The notes below the pieces were generated by a model that saw nothing but the letters and a program-made list of their open reading frames with translations, was not told the DNA's origin and made no database searches. A DNA stretch of 35,765 bases from Penium margaritaceum (Eukaryota > Streptophyta > Zygnematophyceae > Desmidiales > Peniaceae), in assembly GCA_023375785.1 (NCBI GenBank), contig SZWC01019077.1, forward strand, positions 12,286 to 48,050. Direction: 5' to 3'. Each line of letters begins with the position of its first letter. Within the stretch, counting starts at the first letter, position 1. A program made the position numbers and the translations under genes. This document shows positions 10,195 to 20,842 of this stretch, in pieces.

Positions 10195-10740
10195 TTGCTA
10201 CATTGCCCATGACCATGGCAACAATTTTCCATGAGTGGACCTCCAAAATTCAGAATAAAGTAGCTCAGTGGTGTAAGGAATCCACCACAATGGCCAAGGG
10301 CCTGCGTTCAGGTCTAGCCTGCGCAAATCTCATAATCTCTTGGGTGGAAAAATCTAAGTGGTCCAAGAGGTCCACAGGAGGATTGAAAGCTTTTAAATGA
10401 AGTGTTCTTGCTTGTAGAAGCCGGCGGAAGATTCCAGGAAGGAGAGGTTCCTTTCAGATCGGATCAGTGCCCCCACAAGGAGCGTGACGGTTCCTAGAAG
10501 GGGAGATGCCTTCTACATGATTTTTGCTTCATCTAAAACAAAGCTGCAGGTCCAGGGAAGCAAGCTCATGCTCCATATCAAGATCCTCGAGCTAGAAGCA
10601 ACCACCAATAGAGAGGCACAAGGATCCAAGTATGGAACCTTCCACATAGCATGCCATTCAAGATTGCATGGAAGGTGTTAGGAAGCTTAGCCTTTTGCGT
10701 TTCCTTGAATGCATGGTAAAGGCTACACTTGTGATGGGTG
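10195..10740 (+). repeat. Left LTR-like direct repeat
   Basis: It aligns with 11896-12390: GGAGGATTGAAAGCTTTTA, AGTGTTCTTGCTT, GAAGGAGAGGTTCCTT, CCTTCCACATAGCATGCCAT and GGTAAAGGCTACACTTGTG occur in the same order in both. The similarity is roughly 75-80% by eye. The TATAAAGG sequence and the end region of the right copy are missing here, so this LTR is probably truncated at its 3' side near 10735. Confidence 0.6.
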
Positions 10741-11883
10741 CAAGGGCTCAAAATGAGTCAAGATAGGGTGTCTAGGTGGCAGACCGGCCAGGGGAGAAAA
10801 TTGACTTCAAATGGATTGGCTCTCCTAATGGGAAAATGGGACCCAGTGCTACGAGAGTGGTGAACCGGAGCAACAAGGCAGTCCAAATGGGTGCTGCTGA
10901 GTTCCTCGCAAAAGCGATGGTGGCTACGTAGAAGACCATGCAGCAAGAGGAGGACGGCAAAAAAGGTTGTCCTCAAGGGGACCCCAAAGGGCTCCACACC
11001 TCTGTCGAAGGGGAGCAGCTGCGGTACCAATTTGAGGGCCAAAATGTGGCTGCTCAAGCTTTGGCACAGAGTACCAGCAAGTCACGTCCGTGCAGCTCCA
11101 CTTGAGGGACTGAGGAGAGGGAGAGGGGCGGCACTGGACTGCGCTCTCAATGAGAGAACAACACACTCTGGACTGCATTGGTGGTGGACAGGGGCCACAA
11201 TTCGGGAACAAAAAGCGCCGCCAAGTCCCAAGAGGAGGCATCAGTGGCAGTATGGAGGACCACACAGCAATTCAAGGACGCCATCAGGGAAGGTCATCAA
11301 AGTGAGCCAGAGCAGCTTGGTTCAACAGCGGAACGAGACCAAGAGCAATACGTGGTAGAAGACCGGGAAGTATGTGTACCGCAACAAAAGTAGGCAGAAG
11401 TGGCCCCGACAGTCGTGCAGCAGGGGGGGAGCAGCATCAAAGAGCTTAGCTCTCTGTCGGGGCTAAAGGGGCTCCAAGTGGCATCAACGGTGGACCGCGG
11501 CTACAATGCAGACCAAGATGGTGTTGCCAAGTCCTATGAGGAGGCGGTGGTGGTGGAGCAGAGGACCATACCACAGAGTTCAGTCAAGGTGTCATTGGCT
11601 CCAAGTCCTTGAGAAAGAGGGTGACCACTCAAGGGGCATGCAACAGGGGATGCAACAGGTGTGTCGGCATCTTCCGGATTTACGAAGGAGGCAAATGATG
11701 CATGCAAGATGCATAACTTGGGAGAAAGGATTTGGATCTTTGCTTGTCAACCTGTCTCCAAGTGCATGAAGGGGAGGCAAGTGCACGAGCAGTGTGATTA
11801 GGGAGCTAAGAACAAGAAAATGGCACAATTAGTCATCTCCATGATGCAGATGGCATGGTGTGTTCTGCGCCAGGGATGAGTTG
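10741..11883 (+). pseudogene. Short repetitive interior of an LTR element
   Basis: The interior is about 1.1 kb, far too short for gag-pol, and no pol motif is visible. Three imperfect repeats begin at about 10858, 11178 and 11486 (spacings 320 and 308 bp). Their plus-strand translations share VxxRxxN....AKSxEEAxV and QQ-rich text, for example VVDRGHNSGTKSAAKSQEEA and TVDRGYNADQDGVAKSYEEA. All frames have stops. It could be a relict gag-like protein with internal repeats or a non-autonomous element carrying its own sequence. The function is unknown. Confidence 0.45.
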
Positions 11884-11895
11884 CAAGGGGGAGAA
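11884..11895 (+). promoter_or_regulatory. Polypurine tract
   Basis: CAAGGGGGAGAA lies directly against the TGTTGGG start of the right LTR. A purine run abutting the 3' LTR is the plus-strand priming site of LTR retrotransposons, and GGGGGAGAATGTTGG is a common arrangement in copia-like elements. It fixes the plus orientation of this element. Confidence 0.65.
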
Positions 11896-12444
11896 TGTTG
11901 GGAAATTGTCCCTTGCTATGGTCTACGAGTGGAACTCCAAAAGAATTTCGCAAGTGGCTTGATGGTTTAAGCAATCCAACAATCCTTAGTAGCTAAGGAC
12001 CCAGGTTCAGGTTCAGCCTTTGCAAATGTTATGGCTGCTTGGGTGGAAGCAAATACATGGTCTAGGAGGTTCACTGGAGGATTGAAAGCTTTTAGATGAA
12101 GTGTTCTTGCTTCTACAAGCCCGCGGAAGATTCTAGGAAGGAGAGGTTCCTTCCATGATGGTTGCTTCACCTAGAAGAAAGATGCAGTTTCAGGGAAGCA
12201 GGCTCGTTCTCCATATCAGGATCCTTGAGCTAGAAATAAAGACCAATAGATAGGCATAAGGATCCAAGCGTGGAACCTTCCACATAGCATGCCATTCTAG
12301 AACGCATGGAAGCTGCCAGGAAGCATAGCCTTTTGCAGTTGCTTGTATGCATGGTAAAGGCTACACTTGTGGCTATAAAGGCCACACATTCATGGCATTG
12401 CAGTCAACAATCATCAGTGCTGAAATCAAATCAATCAACCAACA
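11896..12444 (+). repeat. Right (3') LTR
   Basis: It begins TGTTGGGAAATTG after the polypurine tract and probably ends ACCAACA at 12444, giving terminal TGTTGG/CCAACA inverted repeats. A TATAAAGG at about 12371-12378 could be its promoter. The 3' end is chosen on the inverted ends alone because the left copy does not extend that far. No target duplication was identified. Confidence 0.5.
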
Positions 12445-14899
12445 GTTTGATGTCAAGATGTGATTCCCGTAGCCAATTCCTTTGCCATCCTTGGAGCAAC
12501 CAGCCTCTCTCACCTGAGTCCTCCTAAAACAGTTGGAAGCATGAACTAGGTTAGCTTGGTTTGCTCAAAGGTGCAAACATACCCTCAGGCCAACACTCCT
12601 CTAAGGAAAGCTGATTCCAATGCAATGGAATGCATTTTTGTCCATTCTATGCTCTCAAACATGTCGTCATGAAATCATCGTGAAGGCATTCAATGTGGAT
12701 CTTTCCAATGCATTCACATGCCATGTTCATTATGAAAGAATATGGATCTGCCCCCAATGACCAATATTTGAAGAACAGAATGATATGCCAGAGTACCACC
12801 CTGTTGAGAGTGTTGATCACCCACCTACATGCCCATCTAATCTAGCTAAAGCTTTTTGCACCAAAGCTTTTTGTATGACCACACCTATTATTCTCCTCTC
12901 TTGCCACTTGAATTCCTACAGGAGTAAACACAACAAAGTTGTCAAGTATGAAGAAACCATGACATGAATAACGGGCTACCAATAGTGTTGGAATTAATGG
13001 AGCCATGATGTTGAGTGTGTTCATCTTTGAATGTCAATGATTTTTGCATTATCTATTGAAGCATCTACTCCAACCTCGGCCATCCCATCTCCACCGACAC
13101 ACCCGGCCACGCTGTCCATCTCATGAGGCCACCCTTCTTCTCACCTTGCTACCCCAAGGGTTCGCCGTTGCTACTACCAAACACGTCAGCGAAGTCAGCT
13201 ACCTCTGCAACCTCCTTGTCTGTGGATAGACCATGTGATAAAGCTTCAAATTCTTAATGATTTGGAACCACAGAGACTACTTCCATGGCTCTCAGTTTTG
13301 TGTCGTTGTAGTTGCACATTCAATGACAAGCAAAACAATGACTTGGGAAGCGCGCGGGGCTGTAGGATTAGGGTACCTCTGTTTTGTGAGACCTTTGCGG
13401 CCGCAAATGGGACGTTTGTAATTGCATTTCTACAATGGCTCGCGTTACAACCGCGTACTCCTTAGACACCCAAGCCCATGTTGTGGTCCAGGTTGCCCCC
13501 ACCCTCTACTACATGTGTGTTGCACTTGTGCTCCATCATATCCTATCGGACATTGGTAGGGCCACAATGTGTGAGGGACACCAATTCCTATCGGAAATTG
13601 GTAGGGCTACAATGTCCGATAGTGTGAGGGAGCACAATTCCTCACACTTGACAATGACCTTACTTGGCTCCACCAAGAGGTGTTGTACAAGAACATGTAT
13701 TTGGAAGAAGATGTGAAAGAAACATAGCTTGTAGATGCCCATGAGACAGAAATTCAAGGATTATGATGTGATCAAGGAGGTGTGATTGGACAAGCATACC
13801 AGGTCTACTTGTGTTGCCGAATGCACTTGCCATCCGGCCCAGGGTTGAGGTACTCTGCTGCACGTTTGTTGACTGTGCGTTTGGTAAGAACTGCTGTTTG
13901 TGAGATTCCATATGCAATACTAGGCATAATGTAGAGCCTCCTTTGTAAGCTTCACCCAAACGTTCTCCCTGATGTACCATGCATGGTATGTGTGTTTGTG
14001 GCACCTGGCAGCCAACTCTCAACTGCTTGCATCAGGCCAGTTTCTCAGTCAAAGATGAGCACAAACCCAGTACATGACACACTTGAATATGCAATTCATA
14101 GAAGTTTCACATAAAACCTTCCAGGCCTGTTTTTCTTTGCAGGGGACCAGTTTCCATGCCATGTGAATGACGTGGTCATTTGCATAAAAACAAATGGGTC
14201 ATAAGTATGACTTGCCTGTGGTCATTCTTCAGGAAGATATGACCCATGATGATGAGAGGATTTTGGTAGTCCCATCCCATCTATAGTGCACCTCAGGCGA
14301 TGAAAACCCACTTGAAATTTCTCTTTACATCCTAACACACCCTTGATCTGCCCCTATAGGTAACGAGTCACTCCAAAATTGGCATGGGTTTCTACTCATG
14401 CCCAAAATTGGAAGCCTAAACAAGAATAGCTCGATCTCTACAAGTCTGTACTTTGCATGTTTTCTAAATGGTAACTTTGTTTTCTGTCCCTAATTGTGTC
14501 TAGTCGTAGTCAAAGCACACTTGTTTCTATAATCATTTTTTCATCGCTCCAGTTGTAGGATAACTTTTAGCTACGTTTCACATCCAGGTTTAAGATGTGA
14601 AACCTAAATTTATGCCTGAGTCAACACGTGAATTGGACACCTGGCAACAGCCTTCTTGCCACCCAGAACCTCCCTAACAGTGTCTTGTCCACATACTGCA
14701 AATATATGATAGTGCCTTTCTCTTGTCATGAAAACAAGTTCCGTTACTGCTTGCGAGAATAGAAAACAAACCACGGCCATGATGTCATTCACCATGTTCA
14801 AGTGAACTGCGTCTCTGTCCGAGATTCCTATCACATGTTAGTCGTGGCAATTTGAGGTTCACTCATCCCAATTGGTGTCCTTTGGAACACCCCAATTGG
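12445..14899. other. No recognisable gene
   Basis: About 2.4 kb with only short open frames (the longest is 120 codons, minus strand, 13660-14022) and no domain, tRNA or shared repeat that I could identify, apart from the 45-bp tandem repeat at 13541-13615. Confidence 0.45.
13541..13615. repeat. Two-copy 45-bp-period tandem repeat
   Basis: Positions 13541-13570 and 13586-13615 are 30-mers with two mismatches, beginning TCCTATCGGA. A third partial copy in reverse orientation (TCCGATAG) follows at 13615-13622, and GTGTGAGGGA recurs in the spacers. Confidence 0.75.
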
Positions 14900-15605
14900 C
14901 ACTGACCTTCCACAAAGGGATCATTCACAACTGCATGCTGACCTGTTAATTGCCTTGAGACTGGTTGTGGCTGACAACAGGCCGCGACATTGACTATAGC
15001 TACAGCACCTCGTGAAGATGGTGTACCGAGTTACAGAGGATAGAGCTGTGGATAGGGTTGCATCCATGGCAACAGGCCGGGTTGTGGATATCCACAACCC
15101 GGCCTGTTGCGGACAGGGTTGTGTCACAAACTTTCGAGCCCTGACAATATTGGACAATGTGAGGAGGGAAGGCGGATTACAAGTGTGGGTTCATATTTCA
15201 TGACGATGATGTAGACCAATTTGTGTTTCTGGCACATTCACATGATATTTTTTTTTCTCTCCTCTCCTTAAACCTCATTCCATACTTGATAACTTTCATT
15301 ACCCACTCAAACTTCCATGTACAGCAAAAATGCATGATTGAATTGCTTATTAGTGGCAACGCCAGCCACTGTACAATAAATGTTTGATGCTATGATTGAG
15401 GAAAAACCTTTCAAGGCAACGAGTGTAATCATCTTTGTAGCATCTATTGTGAATGATTTTGACCTGGACTATTTCAAAGGCTGGAAGGTACTTTTGGAAT
15501 GTACAATTTTCTTGTATGATTTTCTCGATGATATGGCTGTTTATCTGAAACACCTTCGTTTTCCTATGTGGCATAGGATGCTGAGTTTGTAGTAGAATGC
15601 AAGCA
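14900..15605 (+). pseudogene. Ty3/gypsy gag-protease junction fragment
   Basis: The plus strand parallels the minus-strand gag/protease junction of the intact element (about 21770 down to 21120). CACAACTGCATGC (zinc-knuckle start), ATAGCTACAGCACCTCGTG, the MVYRVTEDRAVDRVASM frame, the GAGTTCATGTTT-like segment near 15185, and FDLDYFKGWKVLLE (against FDPVKFKDWKVLAE) occur in the same order. It is oriented opposite to the neighbouring old element at 15711, so it is a separate fragment. No active site lies within it. Confidence 0.75.
15069..15110. repeat. Perfect 42-bp palindrome
   Basis: Positions 15069-15089 are the exact reverse complement of 15090-15110, with no spacer and a GGATATCC centre. 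The outer parts read GCAACAGGCCGGGTTGTGG. The matching segment of the intact element (about 21590-21640) has GGxCGTGGxCAGGG-type repeats but no perfect palindrome, so this one arose after divergence. Confidence 0.97.
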
Positions 15606-15710
15606 TCTGAAGCGTTGAATTTTTCATTTTACATGCACAATTCTACATAACTCGGTATACATGCGACGAGGCATTGGGTTATGCATGAAAAAGTGGTTTT
15701 GATATCACTT

Positions 15711-15810
15711 GGTGAGGGTTCGTTGACAACCACCCCTCGTTGAAGCAAGGGTGGTTGTCAACCACCCCTCCCTTCCGAGGAGGGAGGGCCAAACTGGCCC
15801 TCACTCTGTA
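15711..15810 (-). repeat. Truncated 3' LTR end of the older chromovirus
   Basis: Only the last roughly 100 bp of LTR are present. It aligns with 17315-17406: ACCACCCCTC, then GGGAGGGCCxAACxGGCCCTC, then the LTR end CTGTA. A 14-bp perfect stem (15722-15735 with 15749-15762) lies inside, at the place of a shorter stem in the younger LTR. The polypurine tract in minus orientation follows at 15811-15823. Confidence 0.7.
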
Positions 15811-16706
15811 CTCCTTCCAACTTATGATGAACCATCTTGTTTCATGCCCAACAAGTAGGAGTGCCAGATATTGAGTGGTCAACATTGTGAAAGAAAGTTG
15901 ATGATTTCAATCACCAGCTCGACATGAACACATGCATACTACCTTCGCCTAAGCTACAACTTTTTGGTGTGCAATGCTAGTACCTTCCTCTCTTCAGGCA
16001 TTTGCATCCACACGAAAACCATGTTGAAGGTCTCCAACCTCGTATGGTCAGTGTCCGTGAATTCCACCAAATGTGAGTGTCCTTATGTTTCCGCGTTTAG
16101 GTGGTAGCCCCTACAAGGAGCGAATCTAGGCAAGTTCCCAGCTCACTCCAAATTTTGTTGACCACACTACTGGCCAACCAAGATCCAAGCTCCCACAAAT
16201 GATATTCAGGTCCATACCCAACCCAATGGACAAGGTATTCCTTAGCAATCCACGACTAAAGTGTATGCTATTTGGTGTTGGAGTACGCAAAGGAGCTCAC
16301 ATTGGCCATTGGAAGCAAGACCTACCAGTGGCGGTTGAACGGTTATTTTTTCCATGCGCAAAGGTAACAGTCTCACATAAAAAACATCATGTATCTTCAT
16401 ACTCGGCAGAAAAAAGTCATCTCTGTGCCACTAGCCCGATACGTGCAATGATGGAAAGTGGCCCAACTAATTTCAATAGAAGATTTCGTATCCTAGATGA
16501 CTTCATCCAAAAGTCCTTAGTGCTAAGCGATACATTGTTCCTACTGTAAAACGATACAATACGATGAATTTTATCGGCAAATGTATTCTTTCATTCTTGA
16601 GTCACTTGAAGGTGGCCATTCACCTCTTCTAACAAAGATTCTATGCATTTGGTAAAGGCTTGAGTAAACGGAACCTTTGCCTCACTACTTCCACTCTCCA
16701 CAGCAA
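15811..16706 (-). pseudogene. Older chromovirus, integrase C-terminal half
   Basis: Aligns colinearly with 17407-18290 of the intact element at roughly 75% by eye. Shared blocks include CTTTCCGCGTTTAGGTGGTA-like text, GGTGTTGGAGTACGCAAAGG, ATGTATCTTCATACTCGGC and AAGGCTTGAG. It encodes a chromodomain/integrase tail full of stops. The homology runs up to the AGCAA at 16702-16706 and resumes at 25186, so the intact element split it. Confidence 0.85.
16702..16706. repeat. Target-site duplication, left copy
   Basis: AGCAA immediately precedes the TGTAACGGG end of the LTR. The same five bases follow the other LTR at 25181-25185. Five base pairs is the usual duplication length for Ty3/gypsy integration. 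Confidence 0.9.
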
Positions 16707-17406
16707 TGTAACGGGCCCAGTCTCCAGCTCCTGCTCTGAAGTCGTCGTCGGAGTTCGCAGAATGGCGTTCTCAGTCCGCATCAGGGGTTTACCCCCTTCG
16801 CAAGACTGAGGGGCAATCTTCATCAATGACCCAGAGCAGGGAGACTCAAATATATCGAGTCTCCGGAGGCCCATTTCCGTTTTTAACCAAACCCCTAGTT
16901 TTGGGACCCAAACCGGGGGTTTTTACCTGGAACTTGTGTGTTCGCACGAGTTATTTCATTCGTTTTATGTCAAAGTTTGTCGTAAACAAACTTCGATTCA
17001 CGTTTTTTTTGTTCTGACGCGAAATCGTCGCGTGCGAAGCACGCTGGCGATTTCGCGCCAGTTGTTTTGACCTCACCCTCGCTCCCCCTATCCCTCACCC
17101 TCTCTTGCTCGTTTGCAAGGAGGACGAGGGGGGGCGAGGGCACGAGGCCACTAGGCCTCGCCCTCGAGGCCCTTGTAGCCTCTCAGCCGCCAATCGGGCT
17201 GAGGCCGCGATCGGTGGCTGGTGGCTGGCCGGCCGGTGGCCGGCCGGTCACTTGGCCGGCCGCCGGCCGTCCAGCCGGCCGGCAGCGAACTGGCCGGCGG
17301 CCAGCGAAGTGCTGGCCGCCGGCCAGCCCTCACTGACGCGAGGGGTGGTGCGCAACCACCCCTCGCTTCAGCGAGGTGGGAGGGCCGAACCGGCCCTCTT
17401 GCTACA
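16707..17406 (-). repeat. 3' LTR (700 bp)
   Basis: Runs TGTAACGGG...CGCTACA-like to TGCTACA on the plus strand, giving TGTA/TACA ends. It holds a GC-rich block of GGCCGG palindromes (about 17225-17330) and a hairpin at 17340-17364. It differs from the other LTR by about 45 substitutions and by an extra 11-bp GGCCGGCCGGT unit near 17227. Confidence 0.95.
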
Positions 17407-17419
17407 TTCCTCCCCACTT
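17407..17419 (-). promoter_or_regulatory. Polypurine tract
   Basis: The plus strand TTCCTCCCCACTT is AAGTGGGGAGGAA on the coding strand and directly abuts the 3' LTR. It primes plus-strand DNA synthesis. The older copy has a decayed version at 15811-15823. Confidence 0.85.
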
Positions 17420-17693
17420 ATCATGAACCGTCCCGGTTCATGAACAACAAGTAGGATTGTAAGTCAGTGAGTCATCAACATTGTGAATGAAAATTAATAA
17501 TTTCAATCAGCAGCTAAACATGAACACGTGCATGGTACTTGGACCTAAGCTGCAGCTTGTAGGTCAGCACGGCTAGCGGCCTCCCCCCTTTAGGCTGGAG
17601 CGTCCGCACGACAACCATGTTGGGCGTCCCCAACCTTCTATGGTCGCTGTCCATGAATTCTGCCCTGTGGGAATGTTGTTCACTTTTCCGCGT

Positions 17694-19000
17694 TTAGGTG
17701 GTACCTCCTGCCACGCGTCGATTCGTGCGAGATGCAAGCTCGCTCCAGAACTCGTTGACCACCAATGTGGACAACCGAGATTTGCGCTCCCATGAATTAT
17801 GTTGAGGTCCACAACTGGCCCAATGAACGAGGCACTCCCCGACAACGCGCGACCGAAGAGTACGCTCTCGGTGCTGGAGTAGGCAAAGGACCTCGTATTG
17901 GCCGTCGGCAGCCAGGACTGCTGGCGGTGGCTGAACAGTTCCTTCTGCCGTGTATGGAGCCAGCAGGCTCACATGAAACACGTCATGTATCTTCATACTC
18001 GGCGGAAGTAGCAATCGGTATGCCACTGGCCCGATGCGTGCCACAATGGGAAACGGCCCAATCCACTTTGGTAGAAGTTTTCTTGCCCCTGGCGACTTCA
18101 GCCGAAGGTTTTTAGTGCTAAGCAGCACTTTGTCACCGATGTCAAACGAGACCTCTTGGTGACCTTTGTCGGCATATGCCTTTTGTCGCTGCCGAGCTGC
18201 TTGAAGGTGACCCTTTGACTCCTGTAACAAGGAGTCGATGCGCTCGGCAAAGGCTTGAGCGGAAGGAACCTGCCCTGCTGTACTCCCACTCTTCACCAAT
18301 GAAGAGGGTACCACTGGATGCCGACCATTGTTCAACACAAACGGTGTGAACCGTGAGGACTCGTTCACCGAGTTGTTCACCGCAAACTCTACCGGTGCTA
18401 GGAATTCGTCCCAATCATGCATGGCAGGGTCCACGTACATGCGGAGCATCTGCTCCAGAGTGCCATTCATACGCTCTGTTTGCCCGTCAGTTTGAGGGTG
18501 AAATGCTGTCGACATTTGCGACTCACTACCGAAGTACTCGTGCATCTCTTGCCAGAGCTTAGTAGCAAATTTCCAATCTCGATTGGAGATAATGCGCAAC
18601 GGCAAGCCGTGGTACTTTACGACGTCGTCAAAGAAGAGACGAGCGGTCTCCTCTGCGTTCACGTCAGTGGTTGTACGAATGAAGTGTGTCATCTTCGTCA
18701 AAAGATCCACAGCCACTAGTATTGTATCATGGCCACGGGCCGTGTCCGGAAGACTAGTAATGAAGTCCATGCTGATGCACTCCCATGGAGTTCCCAAAAT
18801 GGGAAGCTGCTGGAGGAGTCCCGCAGGCTTCTTCTTACTAGCCTTATTCTGAAGACATGGGTCGCATGTCATGTAATACTTACGGACATCGACACTCCAA
18901 CCTGGCTACCAATAGTGGTCCGAGAGTGCATGTCCGGTCTTTCGGGGTCCCACGTGACCTGCGACCGGCGGGTCGTGGAACTGGGAGATAACCTTTGCTC
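17694..19000 (-). pseudogene. Integrase with C-terminal chromodomain
   Basis: Minus-strand reading (392 codons open from 18872 to 17694, plus an upstream part behind a TAG at 18906-18908). The zinc domain is FHDPPVAGHVG...YYMTCDPCLQNK (HHCC). The core shows SMDFITSLP (first Asp), RIISNRDWKFATKLW (second catalytic Asp replaced by Asn), and STAFHPQTDGQTERMNGTLE (Glu kept). RQKAYADKGHQEVSF and LLPKWIGPFPIV are the usual C-terminal text, with FHVSLL after them. QYEVLCLLQHRE...ECLVHW...HNSWE (about 17770-17900) is a weak chromodomain, used in this family to direct insertion to chromatin. The SNR change alone would probably inactivate catalysis. Confidence 0.9.
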
Positions 19001-19620
19001 GAAGGTCTCCCGAGTTTGGCACAACAACTTGTTCTCCGTGCCAGAAGATTCTTGCGGCCTCCACCAAGCCGTACTTGTCCAGATTTCGAGAGTCTTGAAA
19101 CCAAGAATCCACATAGTATCCCACCCGGATCCTGTTTACAAAACCGTTGTAATGGATAATCTCGCGTGGTGGTTGCCGCAGAGGTGCAGGGGGATCTGGT
19201 GGTTGTACGGTTGCTGTTGCAATGGCCATAAAACACCCACTGACCTCGATGGTTGCTTTAACTTCCACAGGCTGTCGGCTTAGTGGATCGGCCACATTGA
19301 TGCGTACTGGCCGATATTCCCATGTGAACGAGAATCGACTCAGGTATTCGCTCCAACGCGCCTGTCGTCTTGAAAGGTTCGGTTGCGTTTGGTAAAACAC
19401 CAATGGATCATGGTCGGTCACGACCGTCACACCCCCTTCACCACCCTCTAGGTAGCAACGCCACATCTTGAAAGCGCGTACTACTGCAAGGAGCTCTTGA
19501 TCCCCAGTCTTGTACCGCGTTTCCGCGGGGATGAGCTTTCGGCTCTCATACGCAACTGGGTGACCGTTCTACATGAGGACGGCTCCAAGTCCTACTACCG
19601 ACGCATCACATCGACCTCCC
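18906..19620 (-). pseudogene. RNase H domain
   Basis: The minus strand encodes CDASVVGLGAVL, then HPVAYESRKLIPAETRYKTG and DQELLAVVRAF, then VTVVTDHDPLVFYQTQPNLS and ADPLSRQP. These are the conserved blocks of Ty3/gypsy RNase H, which degrades the RNA strand during reverse transcription. A TAG at 19569-19571 interrupts it (LM-stop-NGHP, where Q or a similar residue is expected). It lies in a different frame from the preceding RT because of a single-base length change between about 19600 and 19620. Confidence 0.85.
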
Positions 19621-20842
19621 ACATTTGCGATGGATCCGGAAGAACTAGGACGGGCGCTGTGGATTGAAGTTCTTTGACTTTGAGAAAAGCATTCTCGCAA
19701 TCAGATGTCCATTCCCAACGTACATCTTTTCGCGTGAGCCTGGTTAGCGGTGCTACCAGGGTCGAATACCCTTGCATAAACCTTCGAAAGTAGTTTGCAA
19801 GGCCGATGAAGGACCGAATCTGCCCAATACTTTTGGTGCGTGGCCAATCCACAACGGCTTGGACTTTTCGTGGGTCAACACGGATGGCGTCCTTACCGAC
19901 GATGTGTCCGTGGTATTTGAGCTCATCTTATGCAAACTTGTACTTGCTCACTTTTGCATAGAACTTCTATTCCCGAAGGATTGTGAGAACTTCACGTAGA
20001 TGTTCTATGTGCTCTTCCATGGATTTGGAGAAAACCAGGATGTCATCCAGGTAAACCAAGACAAACTGGCCGAGTTGCTTGGCGAACGTTCAGTTCATTT
20101 CTCCCATGTGCGTTCGAAACACGGTTTTGGGCACATCCTCTTCTGTGATGCAGATTTGATGGTACCCTTGAGACAAATCCAAGGACGAAAATACTTTTGC
20201 GCCTTGGAGTTGGTCAAAAAGGTCCTCAATCCACGGTAAGGGGAATCGATTTTTCACCGTCAGCTTGTTCAACGCCCGGTAATCCACGCACATGCGTAAA
20301 CCACCGTCCTTTTTGTTCACAAAAAGGATCGGCATACCGTACAGCGAGCTACTTGGCTCGATCTATCCTTTTGCAAGGTACTCTTTGATTTGGCGTTCGG
20401 CCTCTCGCCTTTCTGCTGGACTAAGGCGATACATGGGTCTGAACAGAGGAGTCGCCTCCGGTTGCAGCGGAATCGTGTGGCCCATGTGTCTTTCTGGTGG
20501 AAGCCCAGCTGGTGGGTCTTGGAATACATCCAAGAACTCCGCCAATAGAGATCTGATCTCTTGTGGCATGTCTTCCGTGACGTCGTCCTCCACTTTTTGC
20601 AGCTGAGCCAAGAAGTATCGACAACCTTGTCGAATACGTCTCTTGACCTGCATTGCAGACAAGCTGGCATGGACTTTGAGCCGGGTCGGTGATAATTCCG
20701 TACTCGGAATCAACGTAAAGCGGCGTTGTCCTTTTCGGAGGATCAAACGCTTTGATTCAAAGCACATTAGAGCCTTGTTGTCACGGAGCCAGGGATCGCC
20801 TAGCACCACGTCAAACGGGTCAAGAAGGTTGAGTACCTTCAA
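19595..20842 (-). pseudogene. Reverse transcriptase
   Basis: Begins after protease with HTIPLQPEATPLFRPMYRLS and PAERREAERQIKEYLAKG, then a TAG (20363-20365) where TGG is likely, then [40 protein letters not shown] and [11 protein letters not shown] (20150-20335). At 20090-20092 a TGA marks a deletion. The LPFGL-TNAP motif expected after the THMGEMN residues is absent, and the sequence resumes at [16 protein letters not shown], with the catalytic YLDD at 20042-20053. The thumb/connection text SFIGLANYFRRFM, LTRLTRK and LVLPDPSQ follows, with a TAA at 19928-19930. Confidence 0.9.

Noticed and set aside
17067-17454. Open frames in both LTRs (up to 153 codons)
   Set aside because: They come from the GGCCGG repeats and have Gly/Pro/Arg-rich text only; LTRs are not coding here.
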